Shown: piece after piece, positions 1-5,979 of the stretch
How the letters are laid out: the number at the start of each line of letters is the position of its first letter
Numbering within the stretch: position 1 is the first letter of the stretch
Made by a program: the position numbers and the translations under genes
Notes under the pieces: model-generated
Databases searched by the model: none
The model's input: the letters and a program-made list of their open reading frames with translations, nothing else
Told to the model about the DNA's origin: nothing
Assembly: GCA_013696265.1 (NCBI GenBank)
Contig: JACCYX010000375.1
Span: 1-11,513, forward strand
Direction: 5' to 3'
DNA: 11,513 nucleotides
Origin: Chloroflexia bacterium
GTDB taxonomy: Bacteria > Chloroflexota > Chloroflexia > Thermomicrobiales > UBA6265

Positions 1-789
1 GCTCTCGAAGACGACCTGGCTCGATCCGCTCGATTCGAGGATGAGGTCGATGTTGGGCAGGGTCGCGGCGAGTTCCGCGGGGGATTGCTCGCTCGAGGAA
101 ATGTACGTGGCGCCGCTCGCGGTCACGATGTCGGCGGCGGGGTTCGGGGCCGGCGTGCGAGCCACGGTGTACGTCTCCACGCCCCGGCTCCGCAGCAGCA
201 GCGTTCCAAGCAGGCCGATCGGGCCCGCGCCCATGACCACGGCGGTCTTCAGGTTCCAATAATTGAGCCGGCGCTGGATCAGGTCTGCCTGCCGCACCGC
301 CTTTTCGACGACGGTCAAGGGCTCAGTCAGCATCGCCACCGGTTCGAGGCGATCGGGCACCTTGACCACCCATTCCTGGCGCTCGACGATCCGTTCCGCC
401 ATGAACCCGTGCGCCCCGGCGATGCCGCGCTCGGTGTACTCGCGGTCCAGGCACATGTCGGGTTCGCCCGCCTGGCAGGCGGCGCAGGCGTCGGGCCGGC
501 GCACCGTGACCGTAACGAGGTCGCCGATGGTGAGCCCGGTGACGCCTGGGCCGAGCGTAAGGATGCGTCCCACGACCTCGTGGCCGAGGATGAGTTCATC
601 CGACCCGGCCGGGGCGAAGCCGATCTCACCCCGGATCAATTCGCGGTCGGTGCCGCAAACCCCGACCCGGATCACCCCGATCTCGACCTCGCCTGGTCCC
701 GGTTCCGGCACGTCGATGGTGGTCAGCCGGACGGCACCCGGCCGGGTCGGAGAGATGGCGACGGCGCGAACGGTGGTGGGAATGGTCAT
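1..789 (-). CDS. Glucose 1-dehydrogenase-like zinc-dependent MDR dehydrogenase, C-terminus cut by window edge
   Basis: A medium-chain (zinc) dehydrogenase; the first 263 residues are present and the frame is open to base 1, so roughly the last 90 residues lie outside. The catalytic-zinc ligands are visible as C45 in GVCGTDRE and H70-E71 in ILGHEVVG. A structural-zinc lobe follows with C102, C105 and C113; the first of the usual four cysteines is missing. The Rossmann motif GAGPIGLLG is at 187-195. The segment after it (VARTPAPNPAADIV), with R211 just after the second beta strand, resembles archaeal-type glucose dehydrogenases, which often accept NADP+. The likely reaction is NAD(P)+-dependent oxidation of glucose or another aldose to the lactone. 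The start ATG at 789 has a purine-rich GAAGGAAG a few bases upstream. It is divergent from rpsU. Family is confident; the sugar substrate is inferred. Confidence 0.88.
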   Translation of the reverse strand, partial: MTIPTTVRAVAISPTRPGAVRLTTIDVPEPGPGEVEIGVIRVGVCGTDRELIRGEIGFAPAGSDELILGHEVVGRILTLGPGVTGLTIGDLVTVTVRRPDACAACQAGEPDMCLDREYTERGIAGAHGFMAERIVERQEWVVKVPDRLEPVAMLTEPLTVVEKAVRQADLIQRRLNYWNLKTAVVMGAGPIGLLGTLLLRSRGVETYTVARTPAPNPAADIVTASGATYISSSEQSPAELAATLPNIDLILESSGSSQVVFES

Positions 790-837
790 GGAGCGTCTTC
801 CTTCGGCGTCGCGGCTCGATGAGTCGATTCTCCATCC

Positions 838-867
838 ATTTGAGAACGGCCGGCGGCGATTCGTCAA
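838..867 (-). promoter_or_regulatory. Possible promoter of the sugar dehydrogenase gene
   Basis: On the minus strand TTGACG (867-862) is followed after 18 bases by TCAAAT (843-838), about 50 bases ahead of the start codon. The -35 box is good and the -10 box matches 4 of 6 positions. No other promoter is evident in this divergent gap. Confidence 0.35.
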
Positions 868-895
868 TGGCGAGGTTTCACTCAACCCACGTTGC

Positions 896-921
896 CGATT
901 GGGAACATGGGTTCCGGATCG
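896..921. promoter_or_regulatory. Imperfect palindrome beside the rpsU -10 box (possible operator)
   Basis: The left arm CGATTGGGAAC (896-906) and right arm GTTCCGGATCG (911-921) are separated by ATGG and pair at 9 of 11 positions. The right arm ends two bases before the TATAAT box at 924. This is where a dimeric regulator would compete with RNA polymerase. No known family is recognised from the half-site. Confidence 0.4.
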
Positions 922-923
922 CG

Positions 924-929
924 TATAAT
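924..929 (+). promoter_or_regulatory. -10 box of the rpsU promoter
   Basis: A perfect TATAAT on the plus strand, about 105 bases before the rpsU start. There is no convincing -35 box 16-18 bases upstream; TTGCCG at 892-897 is too far (26 bases). Transcription from here would give a leader of roughly 100 nucleotides. Confidence 0.5.
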
Positions 930-936
930 TCCGTGT

Positions 937-961
937 CCGAAGTCGATCTTCGGTGCTTTTT
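937..961 (+). promoter_or_regulatory. Hairpin followed by T5 in the rpsU leader (possible attenuator)
   Basis: CCGAAG (937-942), loop TCGAT, CTTCGG (948-953) form a 6-bp stem, with TTTTT at 957-961. The element lies at the very start of the predicted rpsU transcript. There is no upstream plus-strand gene whose end it could serve. A second short stem, CCGCC/GGCGG (967-980), follows. The structure is seen; a regulatory role is inferred. Confidence 0.35.
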
Positions 962-1034
962 GGTGCCCGCCAGTGGGCGGCGAACCGAAACGCAATGACC
1001 TGACACACGCGACTGAAGGTGGTGATGAGCATTT

Positions 1035-1220
1035 ATGCGTGTTGAGATTCGAGACTCCGAAAGCTTTGAACAACTGCTGCGGCGATTCAACAAAGGTATC
1101 GAGCGATCCGGCATCATCCGCGAGTATCGCCGTGGACTGCGGTTCATTAGCGTTCAGGAAGAGAATCGGGCCAAGCGCCGCAAGGCCGAGCGCCGTCGAC
1201 GCCGCAACCAGACCAAGTAG
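1035..1220 (+). CDS. rpsU: 30S ribosomal protein S21
   Basis: Small ribosomal subunit protein S21, 61 residues, which sits near the anti-Shine-Dalgarno region of 16S rRNA and helps initiation. The N-terminal part (VEIRDSESFEQLLRRFNKGI) carries the family pattern of a short strand followed by helix 1, then a second helix around EYRR. The C-terminus is strongly basic, dense in Arg and Lys, as expected for RNA contact. Length is typical. The ATG at 1035 is preceded by a GGTGGTGA ribosome-binding site about 9 bases upstream. The gene is transcribed alone: a divergent gene lies upstream and a strong terminator 65 bases downstream. Confidence 0.93.
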   Translation: MRVEIRDSESFEQLLRRFNKGIERSGIIREYRRGLRFISVQEENRAKRRKAERRRRRNQTK

Positions 1221-1285
1221 GGTTTCCGCTCCCGGCCGATAGGCCGCGAGTTGAACGCCCACCGGTTTGGAGACTGCATATCATC

Positions 1286-1315
1286 AACCGCCCCGGGGAA
1301 ACCTGGGGCGGTTTT
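1286..1315 (+). terminator. Rho-independent terminator of rpsU
   Basis: A 12-bp stem, AACCGCCCCGGG (1286-1297) against CCTGGGGCGGTT (1302-1313), has one G-U pair and a GAAA tetraloop, and runs into TTTT (1312-1315). On the minus strand the stem is not followed by a T run, so it mainly serves rpsU. It also sits just beyond the end of the convergent deaminase-like gene. Confidence 0.88.
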
Positions 1316-1345
1316 CGCATGCCGTGCGATGCCGCGGATAGCGGT

Positions 1346-1843
1346 TTACGGCACCCTTCCGGCAACGTGTTCCAGTTGCGGTAGATGTGATGCCAGCGCC
1401 ACGGGCAACGCAGTTCCGGATCGTGCCGATGCGCCCAATGTGTCAATCCTGGCGAATTCAAGGGTGAGGCTGACCAGTTCGGTATAGCGGTCACGGTTTT
1501 GTTCGATATTTCTGGCGCGCTCACCTTCGAGCACGGCGGAATTGTAGAGAAACAGCAGGTTGCTGACCGTCCACCACAACGGGTCGCCCAGTGAACGATA
1601 CGGGACACTGCCGTGACTGGCGAGGATGAGGTCGTGCGACGAATGGTCCGAGGGATCGTCCGCAATGAACCAGACCTCTCCGATTCCGACAAAGGCGATC
1701 GCGGCGGCACACATCGAGCACGGATGCTGCGTTGTCCACAGCGTCAGCTGATTCAACGAGGGCATTGGCGGAATCCATGAATCCTCCCGATGCCGCGAAT
1801 CGGTAGAGGTAGGGCTGCCAAGATAGTCTCGGCCCGCCGTCAT
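1346..1843 (-). CDS. CMP/dCMP deaminase-like protein, N-terminally short (possible remnant)
   Basis: A zinc-dependent cytidine/nucleoside-deaminase fold, 165 residues. The clear signature is PCSMCAAAI at 41-49, the PCxxC zinc motif, followed by the expected helix and strand AFVGIGEVWFIADDPSD. The other zinc ligand and catalytic Glu normally sit in an HAE motif some 25-35 residues earlier. The only candidate is HRE at 18-20, 24 residues before the first Cys. The usual 50 or so residues before that motif are absent, and the residue before PC is His rather than the usual Glu. The ATG at 1843 lies 16 bases after the stop of the upstream membrane-protein gene and has only a distant AGGGA as ribosome-binding site. 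It is either a truncated, inactive remnant or a divergent short deaminase. The C-terminal half looks intact. Confidence 0.6.
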   Translation of the reverse strand: MTAGRDYLGSPTSTDSRHREDSWIPPMPSLNQLTLWTTQHPCSMCAAAIAFVGIGEVWFIADDPSDHSSHDLILASHGSVPYRSLGDPLWWTVSNLLFLYNSAVLEGERARNIEQNRDRYTELVSLTLEFARIDTLGASARSGTALPVALASHLPQLEHVAGRVP

Positions 1844-1859
1844 GGCGCCCGGTCGGTCC

Positions 1860-2606
1860 CTACAGGGGACGACGGATCGGACGCCACAGCGTTTTTAGCG
1901 GGATGTCCTCGTGCTGACCGGATCGCCGCTGGAGTTCGGTGAAGAACCCGTCTGCTTCGTGCGTAATTCGCTGCTCTCGCAGACCGAGCAGGTCGAGGAT
2001 CGCGGTGGCGACCAGGGCCAGCAGCATCGTCCCGGTCATCAGCGTGGCGCCAATCGTGAGCACGCCCAGACCCGTCCTGAGGGCCCAGAACGCGCTCAGC
2101 CCGAGCACCTCGGGCAAGGTTTCGCTGGCCTCGGCGCCCTGGACGATCATCGCGTTCAGCCGCTGGTTCATGATGAAGATCGGCATCCAGATCAGGGTCG
2201 ACAGCACCAGCGTTCCCACCTGCAACAGGTAGCCGCCGACGTGGCGGGCGAAAAGGCACGCCATGGCCGCCAACGTGGCGGCGATCAGCCCGACGCTGAC
2301 GGCGCGAAGCGTGGGATCGACCGGATCAAAGACGACCCGCTGATAATCCCACGGCATCGAGAGCCGGTAGGGCTCGGCGACGAGTTGCAGCCAGTCGTCG
2401 AAAATCGCGACCCAAAGGAGCGTGGCGAGTCCCAGCCCGGCGGCCACCCGCGCGGTCCCTCGCCAGAACCGGGAGGGGTCGTGCCAGACTTCGCGCGTGA
2501 AGGGGAGGTTGAGGCGCACCGCCAGGGCACAGACCAGGATCAGGATCACCCCGGTCGCCTGGCGGGCCAGCAGGACGGACTCGATGGCATCGGCGAGGTT
2601 GCTCAT
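1860..2606 (-). CDS. Multi-pass membrane protein of unknown function
   Basis: A 248-residue integral membrane protein that I cannot assign to a family. Hydrophobic segments are at about 15-31, 52-70, 102-120, 124-146 and 170-206; the last is long enough for one or two spans, giving five or six in total. The loop at 71-100 is rich in Trp, Tyr, Asp and Pro and probably faces one side as an ordered loop. The C-terminal 40 residues are polar and basic. The ATG at 2606 has GGAG seven bases upstream. The gene lies between the zinc-ribbon gene (83-base gap) and the deaminase-like gene (16-base gap) on the same strand, so co-transcription is likely. No catalytic motif is visible. Confidence 0.75.
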   Translation of the reverse strand: MSNLADAIESVLLARQATGVILILVCALAVRLNLPFTREVWHDPSRFWRGTARVAAGLGLATLLWVAIFDDWLQLVAEPYRLSMPWDYQRVVFDPVDPTLRAVSVGLIAATLAAMACLFARHVGGYLLQVGTLVLSTLIWMPIFIMNQRLNAMIVQGAEASETLPEVLGLSAFWALRTGLGVLTIGATLMTGTMLLALVATAILDLLGLREQRITHEADGFFTELQRRSGQHEDIPLKTLWRPIRRPL

Positions 2607-2689
2607 GTGAGGGCTCCGATGAACGCATGGCGAAGCTCGGAAAGGGTGCTGCGCCTCATTCTACGCCGCGGACCGGGGGGCGAGAAGTG

Positions 2690-3589
2690 CTAATCGAACG
2701 TCTCGCCGAGCCGGGCGAGATCGGTCTCCACGTCGCGGAGCCGCTTCCTGGCGAGCGGCAAGCCTTCGATCAGGCGGCGGCGTTCCTCCGCCTCCCTGGA
2801 ACGCTCATCCAGCAAACGGCCCTCTTCGCGCTTGAGTTCCATGATGCGGGCGTTGCGGCGGGCGCAGTTCTGGCAGGTGCCGCGCCAGTCGGTCCAGCCG
2901 CCGCAGATGGGGCAGGGGGCGGCGTGGCCGGCGAGCGTCGGGTTCGCCGGGAGTGGTTCGCCGTCGAGGACCCGGTCGCGCAGGTCGGACGCCATCACGA
3001 AGAGGCTGTCGCCCAGGTGCGCGCGGAGCGGCTCCCGCAGGTCCTCAGGCGTATCGGCCGGCACGAGGACATCGACATCACCGGATCGCCGGACGAGTTC
3101 GCCGCGGGCGATCTGGTGCCCTCGTTCCGCCCAGTCTGGGTCTTCCGAGTAGAGGAAGGGATTGTTGCCAACCGTGAACTCGACCGAGGCCGCGTCGCCG
3201 CTCTCGATCGCCCCGATCGCGATCGGATTGGCGGGCACGGGGTGGCACGGTCCCGGTTCGACCTTGCTCGCCTCGACGAGGTCGTCGGTGACGTTCGTCA
3301 TCGCCTCGCCAAGGAGGTCGGTCCGTTGGGTCCACGGATTGTCGGGCGAAGCCGCCAGCTCCCCCTGCTCGATGTCGAACAGGATCGCCACCCGCCGCCG
3401 CCGTAGGCCCGCCAGCTTGCGTTGCTCTGGATCCTGGTTGGAGGGCGGTCCGCCAGCCGAACGCTTCTCGATCGCCTGGGCGAGATGCGGCGGAACCTCA
3501 CGGTTGGGAGCGGCCGGATGAGACTCCGCCGGATTCCCTTCCGCGTCCCGCTCGCTGGTGGATTTGCTGAAAACCTTGCGCCAAACCAT
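2690..3589 (-). CDS. Zinc-ribbon and coiled-coil protein of unknown function
   Basis: A 299-residue soluble protein, not recognised. The N-terminal 60 residues are charged and probably disordered. A mixed alpha/beta region follows to about 220. A four-cysteine zinc ribbon (C226, C229, C239, C242) comes next, then a heptad-like charged helix from 243 to about 295 rich in Arg, Glu and Leu, typical of a coiled coil. There is no signal peptide. The reading frame extends upstream to a TTG at 3661, but the ATG at 3589 is preferred because AAAGG stands eight bases before it and the sequence MVWRKVF begins a sensible domain. It heads a leftward group with the membrane-protein gene and is divergent from the acyl-CoA synthetase gene. 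A scaffolding or nucleic-acid-binding role is possible but not shown. Confidence 0.72.
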   Translation of the reverse strand: MVWRKVFSKSTSERDAEGNPAESHPAAPNREVPPHLAQAIEKRSAGGPPSNQDPEQRKLAGLRRRRVAILFDIEQGELAASPDNPWTQRTDLLGEAMTNVTDDLVEASKVEPGPCHPVPANPIAIGAIESGDAASVEFTVGNNPFLYSEDPDWAERGHQIARGELVRRSGDVDVLVPADTPEDLREPLRAHLGDSLFVMASDLRDRVLDGEPLPANPTLAGHAAPCPICGGWTDWRGTCQNCARRNARIMELKREEGRLLDERSREAEERRRLIEGLPLARKRLRDVETDLARLGETFD

Positions 3590-3645
3590 CGTGGACCTTT
3601 CGTTTGCCTCTCCAGAGTGTCGCACACCGGTGGGCGGGTTTCCGC

Positions 3646-3675
3646 TTGACCCGTTCGGCAACCGGCGCGGACAAT
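3646..3675 (+). promoter_or_regulatory. Possible promoter of the acyl-CoA synthetase gene
   Basis: TTGACC (3646-3651) is followed after 18 bases by GACAAT (3670-3675), about 70 bases before the chosen start. It is the best plus-strand match in the divergent gap. Confidence 0.4.
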
Positions 3676-3745
3676 GCGGTCAGGAAATGGCCACGGGATA
3701 CTCAGCCTGCCGCCATGGTCGATACGCGGCGCAGACCGGATCGGG

Positions 3746-5731
3746 ATGTCCATGATCGAGGCCAGTGACGCCAGGAACGACGCGATCGCCTGGGAACCTG
3801 ACGAGTACACCATCGAGCGCAGTCGCTTGCGGGGCCTGATGGCCCGGATGCGCGTGCCTCGCCTGGCCGAGTTGTACACGGCGGTGGCCGATGATCCCGA
3901 AGGCTACTGGCGGCACGTCCTCGCCGATCTCGATCTGGAGTGGCAAACACCATACGACCAGGTCTGGGACCTCGCGCGCGGCAAGGCCTGGCCGCGGTGG
4001 TTTCCCGGCGGCGGCTTCAACTACGTCACCAGCGCACTTGAACGTCACGCGCGGGGAACGGACCGCGACCGGACCGCCGTGATCTGGGAGGGCGATGACG
4101 AGTCGGTCCGCACCCTGACCTTCGGCGAACTGGACGCCATGACCACCCGCTTCGCAAATGTTTTGCAAATGCTCGGTGTCGACATGGGCGACCGCGTCGG
4201 CATCTTCCTGCCGATGCTGCCGGAAACCGTCGCCGTTACCCTCGCCTGCGGCAAGTTGGGGGCGATCTACGTGCCCCTCTTTTCCGGCTACGGCGAGGAA
4301 GCGATTGTCTCCCGGCTCGCCGACTGCGACGCGACCGTGTTGATCACCGCCGACGGCTTCGAGCGGCGCGGCAAGCGGGTGCCGATGAAGGATGTCGCCG
4401 ACAAGGCGCTGGCCCGGCTCCCCGGCGTCGGGAAATGCCTCGTGATCCAGCGGCTCGACGGCGCGTGCCCATGGAACCCGGACCGCGATGTCTGGTGGCA
4501 CGATCTGGAAGGGGATGTTTCGGACGACTTCGCCACGGTGCCGACCGCCGCCGCCGATCCCTACATGATCCTCTACACCTCGGGCACGACCGGTAAGCCC
4601 AAGGGGTCCGTCCACATCCACGCCGGGTTCCCGATCAAGGCCACCCACGATTTGGCCTACTGCTTCGACGTCCAGGACGACGACACCCTGTTCTGGCTCA
4701 CCGACCTGGGCTGGATGATGGGTCCGTGGCTGATCGCCGGTGGGCTCACCCTCGGGGCCGCGATCGTGCTGCTCGAAGGCACGCCCGACTATCCGGGCCC
4801 GGACCGGCTCTGGAAGATGGTCGAGCGCCACCGGATCACCACCCTCGGACTCGCGCCGACCGCGATCCGGGCGCTCATGCCCCACGGCGAGGCCATCGTC
4901 GAGGCGACCGACCGGTCCTCGTTGCGGGCGCTCGGCTCGACCGGCGAGACCTGGAATCCCGATCCCTGGTGGTGGTTTTTCGAGGTCGTCGGCGAGGGTC
5001 GCTGCCCGATCGTGAACTATTCCGGGGGAACGGAGACATCCGGTGGGATCGTTTCCGGCTTCACGATCGCGCCGATCAAACCCTGCTCGTTCTCGGGGCC
5101 GGTGCCAGGGATGGTCGCTGACATCGTCGACGAGCAGGGGAAACCGACGCGTACCGGTGTCGGAGAGCTGGTGCTGCGCGAGCCTTGGGTGGGGATGACC
5201 AACGGGCTCTGGCGCGACCCGGACCGCTACGATGAAACCTACTGGTCGCGCTTTCCCGATACCTGGCTGCACGGCGACTACGCCGAGATCGACGAGGATG
5301 GCTTCTGGTACATCCGGGGCCGGTCCGACGATACGCTGAAGGTGGCGGGCAAGCGAATCGGCCCCGCCGAGGTCGAGAGCGCGGCGGTCGCCCACCCGCT
5401 CGTGAGGGAGGCGGCGGCGATCGGCGTGCCTCACCCCACCAAGGGCGACGCCGTCGTCGTCTTCGCGATCCCGCTGCCGGGAGCCGAACTCACCGCAACA
5501 TCGGCGGAGGACGTTCGCCGGTTCATTGGCGAGCAGCTCGGCGCCGCCCTGCGGCCCGACCGCGTCGTCTTCGTGAGCGACCTGCCGAAGACGCGCAACG
5601 CCAAGATCATGCGGCGGGCGATCCGCTCGGCCTGGCTGGGCACCCCGCCCGGGGAGCTGTCGTCGCTCGAGAACCCCGCCGCCCTTGACGACATCGCCGC
5701 CTTGCGCGCGGACTCGTCGGGCTTCCGTTGA
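3746..5731 (+). CDS. Acetyl-CoA synthetase-like AMP-forming acyl-CoA synthetase
   Basis: An adenylate-forming enzyme, 661 residues, the usual length for the Acs branch. It would activate a carboxylic acid with ATP to an acyl-AMP and then transfer it to coenzyme A. Visible are an Acs-type N-terminal region (YWRHVLADLDLEWQTPYDQV), the ATP loop TSGTTGKPKG at 278-287, YSGGTETSG at 425-433, the LHGDYAEID and IRGRSDD motifs near the hinge, and the C-terminal catalytic lysine K620 in PKTRNAKIMRR. True acetyl-CoA synthetases have WWQTETGG in place of YSGGTETSG. The Trp that limits the pocket to acetate is therefore absent, and a larger acid is plausible. In-frame ATGs exist at 3674, 3746 and 3752; the last two have GGA or GGGA at normal spacing. 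It is monocistronic and convergent with nuoF. Confidence 0.88.
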   Translation: MSMIEASDARNDAIAWEPDEYTIERSRLRGLMARMRVPRLAELYTAVADDPEGYWRHVLADLDLEWQTPYDQVWDLARGKAWPRWFPGGGFNYVTSALERHARGTDRDRTAVIWEGDDESVRTLTFGELDAMTTRFANVLQMLGVDMGDRVGIFLPMLPETVAVTLACGKLGAIYVPLFSGYGEEAIVSRLADCDATVLITADGFERRGKRVPMKDVADKALARLPGVGKCLVIQRLDGACPWNPDRDVWWHDLEGDVSDDFATVPTAAADPYMILYTSGTTGKPKGSVHIHAGFPIKATHDLAYCFDVQDDDTLFWLTDLGWMMGPWLIAGGLTLGAAIVLLEGTPDYPGPDRLWKMVERHRITTLGLAPTAIRALMPHGEAIVEATDRSSLRALGSTGETWNPDPWWWFFEVVGEGRCPIVNYSGGTETSGGIVSGFTIAPIKPCSFSGPVPGMVADIVDEQGKPTRTGVGELVLREPWVGMTNGLWRDPDRYDETYWSRFPDTWLHGDYAEIDEDGFWYIRGRSDDTLKVAGKRIGPAEVESAAVAHPLVREAAAIGVPHPTKGDAVVVFAIPLPGAELTATSAEDVRRFIGEQLGAALRPDRVVFVSDLPKTRNAKIMRRAIRSAWLGTPPGELSSLENPAALDDIAALRADSSGFR

Positions 5732-5920
5732 CCAGTGTGTGAACGATTGCCAATGGGCGGACAACAGGATCGACCAGGATCCGGAAGGCGAAGGTTCCGG
5801 TCACGGGTCGATCCAGAGCCTGTCCAGAGCGCAGCGTGGGATCCGCCCGTACGAGTGGCTGATCTCTCACTGTTTTTCCGGACTTCGTATGCGCTGCTTT
5901 TGAATAGAGCGGGCTGGATA

Positions 5921-5961
5921 GCACGATGCCCCGGCCAAACTGGCCGGGGCATCGTGCGTTT
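5921..5961 (+). terminator. Terminator between convergent acyl-CoA synthetase and nuoF genes
   Basis: A perfect 17-bp stem (5921-5937 with 5941-5957) and a three-base AAC loop, followed on the plus strand by GTTTT (5958-5962). It lies about 190 bases past the synthetase stop and 20 bases past the nuoF stop, so it can block both transcripts. The T run fits the plus strand; on the minus strand only TATCC follows. The 190 bases between the synthetase stop and this hairpin show no gene. Confidence 0.85.
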
Positions 5962-5979
5962 TGCAATCTACGTTCGTCG

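Noticed and set aside
892..929. TTGCCG (892-897) as the -35 box of rpsU
   Set aside because: Spacing to TATAAT is 26 bases, far beyond the 16-18 used by the main sigma factor.
3680..5764. Long open frame (694 codons) on the minus strand over the acyl-CoA synthetase gene
   Set aside because: It lies wholly antisense to a gene with full family motifs. Its translation is low-complexity (Gly, Arg, Asp, His rich) with no domain. Long antisense frames are expected in high-GC coding DNA.
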